Shown piece after piece: positions 1 through 7,324 of a stretch of 18,862 nucleotides of DNA. The translations under genes and the position numbers were made by a program. Numbering within the stretch: position 1 is the stretch's first letter; each line of letters begins with the position of its first letter. Under the pieces are notes generated by a model. The model was given only the letters and a program-made list of their open reading frames with translations, was not told where the DNA came from and did not search any database. Source of the DNA: Bacillota bacterium (lineage in GTDB: Bacteria; Bacillota; Bacilli; Alicyclobacillales; SLC66); NCBI GenBank assembly GCA_021846145.1, contig JAJZCJ010000028.1:1-18862 (forward strand). Direction: 5' to 3'.

Positions 1-499
1 TTTGTCGTAGTTTCTGGACTATCATTTGATTAAAAAAACCATGCCCCACTACTGCAATTGATTCATGTTCATGGACATAGGACACTAATTGTTCGCAGGC
101 TGTCCTAGCCCTTTGTTTTGCTTGATTCAACGACTCACATTCCCTAGAATACCCAGCCAGCCATAGACCCCTTAAAATCACTATCCACTCATTCGGCGTT
201 AATTTAATTTTCCCAAATTGATCCGAAAGAATAGGTAGTTCGGCTTCACGAAACAATGGTAAAGAAATGATAGGTGCCTTCGAATTTAACAATCGAGCAG
301 ACTCGATAGACCGATGTAAATCACTTGTCACCACCATACTGGCTTCTGTCACTCTTTTAAGCGTTTCTGGTGGAAAAGAGTGCTCTTCAAAAACGCCACT
401 GTCATCATAGCATTCAATCCAATGCGCTACGTCTTTCACAGCTATTCGATGTTGGGCAACGCACCTTGACTTCCCATGCCTAATCAATGAGATTTCCAT
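1..499 (-). CDS. Histidine phosphatase family protein (3' end outside window)
   Basis: This is the N-terminal 166 codons of a phosphoglycerate mutase-like (histidine phosphatase) protein; the C-terminus lies beyond base 1. The protein opens MEISLIRHGKSRC, the family RHG motif, with the phosphate-accepting His at residue 8. Further on it has VVTSDLHRSIESA, the usual second conserved block with its substrate-binding Arg, and AVVGHGFFNQM with the second catalytic His. The ATG at 499-497 was chosen because it puts the RHG motif at the normal distance from the N-terminus. A GGAGG lies upstream, rather far away (about 13 bases). The family dephosphorylates small phospho-metabolites or proteins, and the substrate cannot be read here. 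The start overlaps the 3' end of a degraded HAD gene by 20 bases. The family call is firm; the specific role is unknown. Confidence 0.88.
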   Translation of the reverse strand, partial: MEISLIRHGKSRCVAQHRIAVKDVAHWIECYDDSGVFEEHSFPPETLKRVTEASMVVTSDLHRSIESARLLNSKAPIISLPLFREAELPILSDQFGKIKLTPNEWIVILRGLWLAGYSRECESLNQAKQRARTACEQLVSYVHEHESIAVVGHGFFNQMIVQKLRQ

Positions 500-935
500 A
501 TTGAATGTCCACCCTCCACGACTCCGAATCGACCTGAACTTCTTGCCCATTTAATCGTTCGCTAGGACTCACTCCCAGTAAAGCAGACAGTTTCATATAC
601 CCTTCCACGTGTGGCTTGCGGTACCCCACATCGACAGAAGTCAACAAAACATCAATATGATCGATGATCGGTCTGCAATCTTCCAAGACAAATTCTCTGT
701 CCATTCCATACGGCACATCCGTTAACACACCAATTCGAACACCTTGCCGTCTCAACTCCTGCAATGTCGGTAATACATCTGCATACGCGTGTTGTATTTC
801 TCTAGGATCAGTTCCCCTTTTTGCAGTTGGACGTCTTCAAGAGCCTGATTATACTGCTTGCCAATCTCTAATAATTCATCACGGTAATGCGCCTCACAGT
901 TCAACGGCGTATGGTAGTTCTTGAACTGACCCCGT
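480..935 (-). pseudogene. HAD-family hydrolase remnant (frameshifted, both ends lost)
   Basis: Two reading frames together give one HAD-like protein. The first frame (935 to about 812) reads GQFKNYHTPLN...ALEDVQLQKGEL. The second (about 811 to 483) reads DPREIQHAYADVLPTLQELR, GVRIGVLTDVPYGMD and LLTSVDVGYRKPHVEGY. LTDVPYGMD corresponds to HAD motif II (Thr) and YRKPHVEGY to motif III (Lys). The N-terminal DxDGT nucleophile motif is absent, because the frame is closed by TAA just upstream at about 936. The acidic motif IV (usually GNExxDI) after GVSPSE is replaced by an unrelated tail ending at TGA or TAA near 480. The gene therefore lacks its nucleophile, its metal-binding C-terminal motif and a continuous frame. 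It abuts the phosphatase gene, so a deletion probably joined the two. Confidence 0.75.
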
Positions 936-956
936 TACGTGAACAAACCAAAAAAA

Positions 957-1502
957 CTAATCTAAAGACTTTTCAAGTGCAAGATTGGCAAATGTATTAT
1001 TTCCGTAAGTATTATCTCCATAAAACCCAGTGATTTTGTTGAACCCTGCTTTAGTCCAAAAACGAATCGCACCCCAGTTTTTCAGAGCTACTTGTAACAT
1101 CAATCTTCGAAAATCTGCCGTCTTTGCTTCGAGTGCAAATTGCGATATTATCTCTTGACCGTAGCCCCGTGTCTGATTCACTACTCCTATGTAAAAAAAG
1201 GTAAGCCACACAGTTTCATTGTCGGGATACCCTTGATAAAGAGTCATATATCCGACCATTTCGGAGGTCTCTTTTGAGAAAATTGATTGCACTTTGAAAC
1301 GATCCTTAGATCCTTTTGGCGGTAAGTCACCTTCGGTCAAGTCTCTGTACATATCATCTTCTTTTCTCTCTGGGTATCCATCATACTCACCGATGTAAGC
1401 AGTGCTTTCCCAAAGTTTTTGCAGACCATCTAAATCTGTATCCAATACAGCATCACGAATAAATAACCGTTCCGTCTCCCAGTACGAAGATATCAGTTTC
1501 AA
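957..1502 (-). CDS. GNAT family N-acetyltransferase
   Basis: This 181-residue protein is probably an acetyl-CoA-dependent N-acetyltransferase. It begins with the typical small GNAT opening (WETERLFIRDAVLDTDL) and has a central beta-strand block (VWLTFFYIGVV). The acetyl-CoA loop NQTRGYGQEI follows at about residues 128-137. The C-terminal part contains AIRFWTKAGFNKITG, equivalent to the usual 'A..FY.k.GF' motif. The start is TTG at 1502-1500, supported by GAGGGAG eight bases upstream; no in-frame ATG fits a full N-terminus. Acceptor substrate is unknown; such genes in this setting often modify antibiotics, peptides or polyamines. It stands alone between two remnants and shows no damage. Confidence 0.88.
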   Translation of the reverse strand: MKLISSYWETERLFIRDAVLDTDLDGLQKLWESTAYIGEYDGYPERKEDDMYRDLTEGDLPPKGSKDRFKVQSIFSKETSEMVGYMTLYQGYPDNETVWLTFFYIGVVNQTRGYGQEIISQFALEAKTADFRRLMLQVALKNWGAIRFWTKAGFNKITGFYGDNTYGNNTFANLALEKSLD

Positions 1503-1525
1503 TGCAAGCTCTCCCTCTGTGTAAC

Positions 1526-1710
1526 CTACTTTTGAATCGTTTGAAACCCCACCGACTCCACTTCTTTTTGTAATCTCAGTGGAGTGTGGAAATATGCTTG
1601 TGCAATTAAATAAGGGTATGCTTAGTTCTATATAATTCTATTTTTCCAAGTCCTCTCTCTAATCTACCTTTTTCAGCACCAGCATTATAAAATTCGAATA
1701 CCTCACTTAT
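1526..1710 (-). pseudogene. Class I SAM methyltransferase remnant with internal deletion
   Basis: Two short pieces in two frames look like the two ends of one SAM-dependent methyltransferase. The N-terminal piece, about 1710 to 1605, reads SEVFEFYNAGAEKGRLERG, then KIELYRTKHTLI and TAA. It resembles the start of methyltransferases whose next segment is the GxGxG SAM-binding loop. The C-terminal piece, about 1613 to 1526, reads LIAQAYFHTPLRLQKEVESV, then GFQTIQK and TAG, matching the 'AYFHxPxELxxEVexAGF' block near the C-terminus of the same family. The SAM-binding core between them is missing and the frame changes at the join. The expected start codon position is ATA (1710-1708), after AGAGGTG at ribosome-site distance. 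The family assignment is from memory of the motif pattern. Confidence 0.6.
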
Positions 1711-1839
1711 ACTTGAATCACACCTCTTATTTGGTGATCTAATTTTCGTTAGAATGTCGTATACTGGAACGGAGTCTGAAAACTAATGACTGAACGACAT
1801 CACTTTCCCCTGAACGATTTCGTAAGGCAAGAGAACCTA

Positions 1840-2490
1840 TTATTCTTTTACTTTAAGTCCAAATAATGTGGCGAACGCAATGGCTTGACTCGGAGAAACT
1901 TCGCATCCCATCAAGTTTCCTAACGACACGTGGATTTTCTCGAAGGTACAAGTACTGATATCAATCCCTTCGAGTGATGTATGTGTAAAATCTGCATCAT
2001 TGAGGTCGCATCGATTCAGACTGATTTTATGGAACATAGTGTGGACAAAATTGGAACCTCTCAACAAAGACTCTTCAAAATGCACCTGTTTTAACCTGGA
2101 TTCCGCATAATTACTCATGTTCAAGTCACAATTCTCAAAGAGAACATTTCCCACAGTCGATTCAGATAAATCCAGCCCCACCAATTTACAGTTCCTAAAC
2201 TCTGCTCTATATATGTTCCCTCGACCTAAACGTGCATTAGACAGATTACAATTGTCGAAAATCACGTCGGTAGCATCTATGTTCATCAAGGTGCTGTTCA
2301 TTAAAGATACATTCTTCAAAATTACTTTGGATATAATCATCTGCTCCACTGACCGATTCTCCAACTGAGCATTTGCAACCGAACAGTTGACAAACTCAGG
2401 CTCTTCCCCACGAAAAACATCATGCAAGTTTACTGCTTCCAAGCCAGGTGAAATCTTTGGGCGATCAATCTTTATCATTTTTGGCATCAT
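1840..2490 (-). CDS. Pentapeptide-repeat protein
   Basis: This 216-residue protein is dominated by tandem pentapeptide repeats with the A(D/N)LXX-like pattern over about residues 50-185, for example VIFDNCNLSNARL, AEFRNCKLVGLDLSES, VLFENCDLNMSNY and SLNRCDLNDADFTH. Such repeats fold into a right-handed quadrilateral beta-helix. Some members (McbG, Qnr) mimic DNA and protect gyrase, but most have no known function, and nothing here identifies this one as Qnr. There is no signal peptide or membrane segment. Two adjacent ATG codons occur. GAGGTG lies only one base before the first (2490) and about four to five before the second (2487), so the second may be the true start. About 130 bases upstream of the methyltransferase remnant (1711-1839) hold nothing recognisable. 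Confidence 0.9.
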   Translation of the reverse strand: MMPKMIKIDRPKISPGLEAVNLHDVFRGEEPEFVNCSVANAQLENRSVEQMIISKVILKNVSLMNSTLMNIDATDVIFDNCNLSNARLGRGNIYRAEFRNCKLVGLDLSESTVGNVLFENCDLNMSNYAESRLKQVHFEESLLRGSNFVHTMFHKISLNRCDLNDADFTHTSLEGIDISTCTFEKIHVSLGNLMGCEVSPSQAIAFATLFGLKVKE

Positions 2491-2585
2491 ACACCTCGAA
2501 TTTTCAAGATAAGAGTTACTAACAAAGTGTACAAAGAAATAAACCCGCTTTCAGTAATCGGTTCGTTTGTTCAGCAAGATTTATT

Positions 2586-3134
2586 TTAGATGGCATTAAA
2601 TCTTCCCATAACAATGGTGTCATGGTATTTCCCGTCGGAAAGAAACTTATCGTTTTTTAATATGCCCTCAATTTCAAAACCAAGACTTTTATACAATCCA
2701 ATCGCTCTGTCATTGGTTTCTAACACGTTCAAAGTTACTTTTTTTATGCCAATAGAATCTGCCCAAGTAAGAGAAACTTTCAGAAGATTTTTTCCGATCC
2801 CATACCCCCAATACTCTTTTAGTACCCCTACACCGAATTCGACTTTATGCGATAATCTCTTAAGATCCGTCCCTTCACATCTTGAAAATCCTACAAGTTG
2901 ATTATTCGCGATAGCAATCAAAAATAAATTTCTCTGACTACTCGTGTCTGTCTGAATTAAGCGTTCAAATCCTAATGCATTAATGTAAACCTCTCCTCTT
3001 TCTCTGTCTAAGTTTTCTGTCTCTCCATCAATTTGTAGCCTTAATTCGGACAAATCTTTTGCATCATGTTCGACGGCAGATCTTATAGTGTAAGTCAATC
3101 CATTCACATAAAATTCCTGATTGCCAATTATCAT
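2586..3134 (-). CDS. GNAT family N-acetyltransferase
   Basis: A complete 182-residue GNAT. The acetyl-CoA pyrophosphate loop is VLKEYWGYGIGKNLL (about residues 104-118), a canonical Q/R-x-x-G-x-G/A variant. It is followed by the VTLNVLETNDRAIGLYKSLG block with the conserved Asn and Tyr, then GFEIEG. The pattern is close to the RimI/RimJ-like and 'YkkC'-type Bacillus acetyltransferases, which acetylate protein N-termini or small amines; the acceptor is not predictable. The ATG at 3134-3132 is preceded by AAAGGGGAG with an eight-base spacer. It lies 82 bases downstream of the NUDIX gene on the same strand and may be co-transcribed with it. Confidence 0.92.
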   Translation of the reverse strand: MIIGNQEFYVNGLTYTIRSAVEHDAKDLSELRLQIDGETENLDRERGEVYINALGFERLIQTDTSSQRNLFLIAIANNQLVGFSRCEGTDLKRLSHKVEFGVGVLKEYWGYGIGKNLLKVSLTWADSIGIKKVTLNVLETNDRAIGLYKSLGFEIEGILKNDKFLSDGKYHDTIVMGRFNAI

Positions 3135-3212
3135 TTATTTGACTCCCCTTTGAGTTCAATCTGAAAACATTGGAATGTAACATGGAACATTTCGTTCCCG
3201 AATGTCCCATAC

Positions 3213-3232
3213 GCCATTATTGAAATAATGGC
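3213..3232 (-). other. Perfect 8-bp hairpin over the NUDIX stop codon
   Basis: GCCATTAT (3213-3220) and ATAATGGC (3225-3232) form a perfect stem with a four-base loop, and the TAA of the NUDIX gene (3219-3217) lies inside it. On the minus strand the stem is not followed by a U-run, so it is not a canonical intrinsic terminator. It might act as an mRNA 3'-end or processing structure. Confidence 0.4.
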
Positions 3233-3690
3233 CGTTTCAATGAAGAGAGCCAAAAAATCTCTTTTGGATATGGGATAGCCAATTTTGGCACGGATGAAGC
3301 GGGGAAATATTGCAATTCTGCCGATTCTCCATCCACAGGTTCTAATTCGCCAGTCTCAACAATGCACTCAAACACGAATATCAAATACTCAACTTGGTTC
3401 CCATCAGGGTATGTAAACCTGAATTTGTCGCCACCAAACACACCCACCAATTTATCAGGAAGAACGTGTAATCCTGTTTCCTCGTAAACTTCCCGTCTTA
3501 CCGCCTCTCCTGGCGTTTCCCCAAGCTCAATCGCCCCAGCAGGCAGACTCCAAATATCACTACTCAAAGAGGATCGTTGAAAAAGTATCTCACCGTTCTC
3601 ATTTCGAATGATGGCGGCAACACTAGGACTAAAGATTAGTTGTGTGCCGATTTTCTGACGAAGTTGTTTGTAGTAGTCGGACATTGGCAA
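3217..3690 (-). CDS. NUDIX hydrolase
   Basis: A MutT/NUDIX pyrophosphohydrolase of 157 residues. The NUDIX box is complete at about residues 52-74: G-x5-E-x7-R-E-V-Y-E-E-T-G-L, with the metal-binding EE pair intact. Upstream are the expected SVAAIIRNENGEILFQRS and WSLPAGAIELGE strands. The family cleaves nucleoside diphosphates linked to another moiety, and the substrate cannot be inferred. The frame extends to GTG at 3699, but that codon overlaps the AGGAGG ribosome site. The in-frame TTG at 3690-3688 sits eight bases after AGGAGG and is the better start. ATG at 3684 is a third option. Confidence 0.92.
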   Translation of the reverse strand: MPMSDYYKQLRQKIGTQLIFSPSVAAIIRNENGEILFQRSSLSSDIWSLPAGAIELGETPGEAVRREVYEETGLHVLPDKLVGVFGGDKFRFTYPDGNQVEYLIFVFECIVETGELEPVDGESAELQYFPASSVPKLAIPYPKEIFWLSSLKRPLFQ

Positions 3691-3822
3691 TGCAACCACC
3701 TCCTAATACTTACTGCGATATTCTCCCTATTACCATTTTAACCCTGTTTCTTCGTGCCCTTGAGTTTAACAAGAGCACCGAGGTTGTCTCGCATATGTAT
3801 TCGGTTGACCTTTCAAAATCTC

Positions 3823-4395
3823 TCATAAAATCACGTGAACTTTCGGCCATTTCGCTTGCGGTGTCTTCGCACGTAATCTGTCGAGAAAGATCTCATTGGT
3901 GATACGTTGGGGATTTCGACGCAAAACCATATAGAATAAATCATCTAACCCATACGGAGCCACGGTGACGATCTCGTCATTATCAAGTAGCCTGACAGCC
4001 ACGCAAGTGGCTGGTTCTGGCCACGTTGCAATAGCATCCGCTGAGGACACCAGTGGTTCAACAGGAAATCCGAACACCCGTTCATACCACAAATGTACAG
4101 CGGCTTGGTTCTTTGCCTCCCACGGAACGTTTGGCAAAATGCGATGCAATTCATTCTGAACCCCTCGATCTCGCTCTGGGGACAATTCTGCGTCATCGAA
4201 AAAAGCGACATCTACGTCCTTCAGAGGTGTTGATTCGACGTATCCATGCAAATGATCCCAAACGATATTTCGTATCACTCCACCACCAACCAACCAATCT
4301 GGCGGATCGCAGATACGAACTGCTCGAAGTATATCCATGAACCATTCGCTTCCGTATAACAATTCGATTAGCTGAGCATTGAAGTTGTTTTCCAA
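3823..4395 (-). CDS. NTP_transf_6 (DUF925)-type nucleotidyltransferase
   Basis: This is a 190-residue protein of the stand-alone nucleotidyltransferase family NTP_transf_6. The signature runs DWLVGGGVIRNIVWDHLHG (about 33-51), then PLKDVDVAFFD (57-67), with the paired Asp residues expected to bind metal as in other polymerase-beta-like transferases. The C-terminal part VTVAPYGLDDLFYMVLRRN is also typical. Its biochemical substrate is not established for the family. The open frame runs up to a TTG at 4428, but AAAGGAG lies inside that extension and sits eight bases before an in-frame TTG at 4395-4393, which is taken as the start. A diverged paralogue with the same motifs lies at 12226-12789. 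Confidence 0.85.
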   Translation of the reverse strand: MENNFNAQLIELLYGSEWFMDILRAVRICDPPDWLVGGGVIRNIVWDHLHGYVESTPLKDVDVAFFDDAELSPERDRGVQNELHRILPNVPWEAKNQAAVHLWYERVFGFPVEPLVSSADAIATWPEPATCVAVRLLDNDEIVTVAPYGLDDLFYMVLRRNPQRITNEIFLDRLRAKTPQAKWPKVHVIL

Positions 4396-4455
4396 TACCA
4401 GATCTCCTTTCGTTAATTCGTATACCAACCGTTTACTATGTCTTAAACTTCTATC

Positions 4456-6021
4456 CTATGTATGATGCTTAACTGAATTACCCCCCCCCGCAACAAACTT
4501 GCCGTTTTTCCATGTATACGTCACCTGAGTCCACTTTGTTTTCGCGTTGTCAAAGTAGGTAATTTGGAATGCATCAAATTTTACTTTTTTGAACAAAGGT
4601 GAATAGCTCATATCATTCGTATAAATCCATGTGGGATTGGTCTGTAGTCGTTTGATGCCAGATGGCTCAATCGTAAATATTTGGTATATGTATCCATTGC
4701 CGTCATGATACTGACCGAGTGTAAAGTCTGAATACCCGTCCCCGTTATAGTCCGCAAAGCTGAATTTGAAATGCCTCGAAAATATTCCGTAAACATTTTC
4801 AGGGAGTTTGGGGTTGGATGGCAGATTTAGTTTCGATACCACTTTCCGCGTCGAATTCACCAGTCGGAGCTGAAATTGCCCAGTCCAGTTATTCCCTTGA
4901 AATGAACCTATAATCGGATTTTTCGCATATTTCCCGCTTATATCAATGAGTTCAAGTTGATCCCCTGAATTACCAGGAATCTTTGACTTTGCTAATACCA
5001 CATTGTGAATCAGTGTCCAATTTGGTTGTGGATTCACAGTCGTTGACGACTGTTGCTGAGACTGGTTCTCTGATGATGAAGATCCTTCATTAAAAATTGC
5101 CTGTATCTCTTTCTCCAGCATAATGGAATCATTCAATGTTACATTCCCTATCCTCACGGCACTCGTGGGGAGTTGAAAATCCACACTCATCACAGCCCCA
5201 TTATTCTCGTAAAATTTCGCAGTAACGGTTTCATTCACTCCATTTGTCACAGCAGGAACACTTGTGATTCCAGGTGTCGTCATCTGCAGTTGATTAATTT
5301 GCCCGATCACTTGCGATATCCATGTAATATTGGTGATGGTTTTCGACTGGCTTCCGTTCATCAACACGACTTTCTTACTATTGGTGGGTATATATGAGTT
5401 TTTGGATCTGGTCGGCGTAATAATGTAAGCCGCTTTCAGCTTAAATATTGTTTTTCCATTTTGTTTAGCTGTCAGAAATCCTAAGCTAATATCGGGCACT
5501 TGAGTAGGCTCTCCTGGCATCCCTTTTTTCGCAAATTCCACGTCACTCGTAATCGTTTTGCCATGATCACTCGACTGCCCCCATCCATCCACTTGAAAGC
5601 CTAATTTTCGAAATTGCGCAGTATACCACGATTGAATCTGTTTGGCTGAATCATTCGAAGCATAATAAAGAGACTCATCCACCAAATCCGCATCCATCGG
5701 AGTCCCCATGTCACCGATATTGCTGACTGGTGCAATGGGTTTTGCCTCAGGATACAAAGGAAGATATACAATCACCGTCTCGCTTGGAGGCGTAATATTT
5801 GGCATTGCCTTCATGACCAATGGATCAGGATGCAACGAGAGCGCGACCTTTGGTTGATGGATATTTTGAAAAAACACTTGGATATGGCTTGTTGGTGAAC
5901 TCACCTTTGCGTATAACGATTGCAAGTCAGTGACTGATGCAATCGTTATACTACCAAGCAAGGAAGGAAAAACGGTTGACAAGATCATCCCCGACATATA
6001 CCAACGACGAATCGGTTTCAA
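4456..6021 (-). CDS. Exported protein of unknown function, FG-GAP/VCBS-like C-terminus
   Basis: I do not recognise this 521-residue protein. The N-terminus (KPIRRWYMSGMILSTVFPSL, to about residue 30) looks like a Sec signal peptide or membrane anchor; there is no lipobox Cys. Residues about 75-310 form a first domain containing SAKQIQSWYTAQFRKLGFQV. Residues 313-330 are a Ser/Gln-rich linker. The C-terminal domain (about 333-510) carries FADYNGDGYSDFTLGQYHDG, an Asp/Asn/Gly calcium-binding-like loop of the kind found in FG-GAP or VCBS repeats. The protein is probably surface-exposed or secreted. The start is TTG at 6021-6019, after GGGGGGTG. The last codons run through nine consecutive Gs. 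It is divergent from the PadR operon. Confidence 0.8.
   Translation of the reverse strand: MKPIRRWYMSGMILSTVFPSLLGSITIASVTDLQSLYAKVSSPTSHIQVFFQNIHQPKVALSLHPDPLVMKAMPNITPPSETVIVYLPLYPEAKPIAPVSNIGDMGTPMDADLVDESLYYASNDSAKQIQSWYTAQFRKLGFQVDGWGQSSDHGKTITSDVEFAKKGMPGEPTQVPDISLGFLTAKQNGKTIFKLKAAYIITPTRSKNSYIPTNSKKVVLMNGSQSKTITNITWISQVIGQINQLQMTTPGITSVPAVTNGVNETVTAKFYENNGAVMSVDFQLPTSAVRIGNVTLNDSIMLEKEIQAIFNEGSSSSENQSQQQSSTTVNPQPNWTLIHNVVLAKSKIPGNSGDQLELIDISGKYAKNPIIGSFQGNNWTGQFQLRLVNSTRKVVSKLNLPSNPKLPENVYGIFSRHFKFSFADYNGDGYSDFTLGQYHDGNGYIYQIFTIEPSGIKRLQTNPTWIYTNDMSYSPLFKKVKFDAFQITYFDNAKTKWTQVTYTWKNGKFVAGGGNSVKHHT
4481..4489 (-). repeat. Homopolymeric G9 tract in the 3' end of the exported-protein gene
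   Basis: Nine Cs on the plus strand are nine Gs in the coding strand and encode part of AGGG, followed by NSVKHHT and the stop. With ten Gs translation would stop directly after the glycines. With eight Gs the frame would run on for about ten different codons. A slip would therefore alter only the extreme C-terminus. Confidence 0.8.
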
Positions 6022-6158
6022 ATTTTACACCCCCCATTGATTTAGACGAATTAAAGAGCAGAATGGTGACAGTATCGTATCAGCACTTAAATCATTTGCG
6101 AACATCATAATCAATAAGATCTCTAAATCTAATAATTGCATTTCAATGTTTAATCTGG

Positions 6159-6187
6159 AGTATAACAGAAGTTGGAAAGCCAATAAA
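6159..6187 (-). promoter_or_regulatory. Candidate promoter for the exported-protein gene
   Basis: On the minus strand TATACT (6164-6159) is preceded by TG one base upstream, an extended -10. A weak TTTATT (6187-6182) lies 17 bases further up. The predicted transcript has a leader of about 130 bases before the TTG at 6021. The promoter lies back to back with the strong PadR promoter at 6221-6249. Confidence 0.4.
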
Positions 6188-6220
6188 GACTAACTTCCCG
6201 ACTTCACACATTCATCATGT

Positions 6221-6249
6221 TTGACACTCCACCTACCTTGTAATACAAT
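6221..6249 (+). promoter_or_regulatory. Sigma-A promoter of the padR operon
   Basis: TTGACA (6221-6226), a 17-base spacer and TACAAT (6244-6249) form a near-consensus vegetative promoter. The start point is expected near 6256, about 25-30 bases before the PadR start codon. The -10 box lies inside the left arm of the inverted repeat at 6234-6277, so occupancy of that repeat should block polymerase. Confidence 0.85.
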
Positions 6250-6277
6250 ATACCCAACTACATTGTATTACAAGGTA
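6234..6277. promoter_or_regulatory. Perfect 16-bp inverted repeat, likely PadR operator
   Basis: The left arm TACCTTGTAATACAAT (6234-6249) and right arm ATTGTATTACAAGGTA (6262-6277) are exact reverse complements, separated by 12 bases. Each arm itself contains a nearly symmetric TTGTA-N-TACAA core. The left arm covers the -10 box, and the right arm ends two bases before the first possible start codon and contains the only candidate ribosome site (AAGG). PadR family repressors commonly bind inverted repeats in their own promoter, so autorepression is likely. Confidence 0.85.
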
Positions 6278-6278
6278 C

Positions 6279-6614
6279 GTGATAATCGTGTATGACCGCT
6301 CCCAATTGTTAAAAGGGTTATTGGAAGGCTGTATCTTAAAGGTGATCGAGGGTACCGAAACCTATGGCTACGAGATTTCAGAGATTCTTATAGCCAATGG
6401 TTTTTCAGCGATTTCAGAGGGCACCATCTATCCCCTTCTGCTTCGGCTCGAAAAAAATGAAATGGTCACCGCCACCTATAAAGACTCTCCGCTAGGCCCC
6501 AAACGAAAATATTACGACCTTACCGATAAAGGAAAACATTCATTGGAAGAGTTCTATCACAACTGGTTCGCATTGCAAAGTTCCGTCAACCAACTACTTG
6601 GAGGTTCGCGATGA
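6279..6614 (+). CDS. PadR family transcriptional regulator
   Basis: A 111-residue winged-helix protein of the short PadR type (PadR-s2). It shows RSQLLKGLLEGCILKVIEG, TYGYEISEIL, ISEGTIYPLLLRLEKNEMV (recognition helix and turn), then GPKRKYYDLTDKGK (wing), over about residues 7-86. A short C-terminal helix for dimerisation follows. The start is GTG at 6279 or, three codons later, GTG at 6288; neither has an ideal ribosome site (AAGG at 6272-6275). The stop overlaps the next gene's ATG as ATGA. The gene is preceded by its own near-consensus promoter and a perfect inverted repeat, so it very probably represses its own operon; the inducer is unknown. Confidence 0.93.
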   Translation: MIIVYDRSQLLKGLLEGCILKVIEGTETYGYEISEILIANGFSAISEGTIYPLLLRLEKNEMVTATYKDSPLGPKRKYYDLTDKGKHSLEEFYHNWFALQSSVNQLLGGSR

Positions 6615-7324
6615 AAAAGCAGATCGATCTGAGAACCAAAAACAATGAACTGTCGAGACTGCTCACGCAGGATAACCACTCGATCATCACCGACATGACC
6701 GTCTATTTTCGTGTAAGTCGAATCTCCAATGATCAAGTCGAAGTCATACGTCAGGATCTTCTTGATATGGCACTACGTGCACAACAGCGCAATGTGCCGT
6801 TGGTTGAGATATTTGGCGTAGACCTCAAAGCATATTGTGATGAAATCATTCAAAATTCTAAGCATCAAGGATATACCGAGCACCTCCTAAACTTGTGGAA
6901 GTCAGCGACTGGTGGCATCGCGATCCTAGCCACCTTAAATTTGATTTTCTCAGGGTATATTGGTCAATTGTTCGAAGAAATCATCACCCATACGAAAATA
7001 CATTTTCAGTATCCCATCTCCATTGGGTTTTTGCTCAGTACCCTTCTCATCATGATTTTCGCCATTACCATCGTATTTTGGATTGGGAAGAACTCCTTTT
7101 ACACGCAGAAAATCAGCAATACATTTCGACTTATGACAAAACCTAAGAAATTTGCTTTAGGAATCATTACAGGGGCACTGTTCGTGATGTACGTCATGTC
7201 GATTGAACGACTAAGTCATATTACCCTATTTAAAATGAACATTTTTCTATACTCAGCATTCGTCATCGTGCTGTTTGTTCTCTATGCAACCATCAATTGG
7301 AGAAAACGTAATATGTTTTACTAG
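6611..7324 (+). CDS. DUF1048/HAAS-type membrane protein, PadR partner
   Basis: This 237-residue protein has a soluble N-terminal helical domain (about 1-90) with YFRVSRISNDQVEVIRQDLL and DLKAYCDEII. The domain resembles the DUF1048/HAAS domains that are normally encoded beside PadR regulators. Four predicted membrane segments follow, at about 98-117, 136-158, 181-197 and 210-228. The ATG overlaps the PadR stop (ATGA), and GGAGG lies six bases upstream, so the two are translationally coupled. In related systems the membrane protein is the regulated target and is thought to sense or respond to envelope stress; that role is inference here. The stop codon shares the CTAG at 7321-7324 with the stop of the convergent protease gene. 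Confidence 0.75.
   Translation: MKKQIDLRTKNNELSRLLTQDNHSIITDMTVYFRVSRISNDQVEVIRQDLLDMALRAQQRNVPLVEIFGVDLKAYCDEIIQNSKHQGYTEHLLNLWKSATGGIAILATLNLIFSGYIGQLFEEIITHTKIHFQYPISIGFLLSTLLIMIFAITIVFWIGKNSFYTQKISNTFRLMTKPKKFALGIITGALFVMYVMSIERLSHITLFKMNIFLYSAFVIVLFVLYATINWRKRNMFY

Noticed and set aside
664..924. Plus-strand 86-codon ORF at the HAD locus
   Set aside because: The minus strand carries clear HAD motifs over the same bases; the plus-strand translation has no recognisable features.
1840..2490. Naming the pentapeptide-repeat protein a Qnr quinolone-resistance protein
   Set aside because: The repeats are general to the superfamily. Length and sequence do not show Qnr-specific loops, so resistance cannot be claimed.
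3213..3232. Intrinsic terminator after the NUDIX gene
   Set aside because: The stem is perfect but there is no U-run on the minus strand, and the stem overlaps the stop codon.
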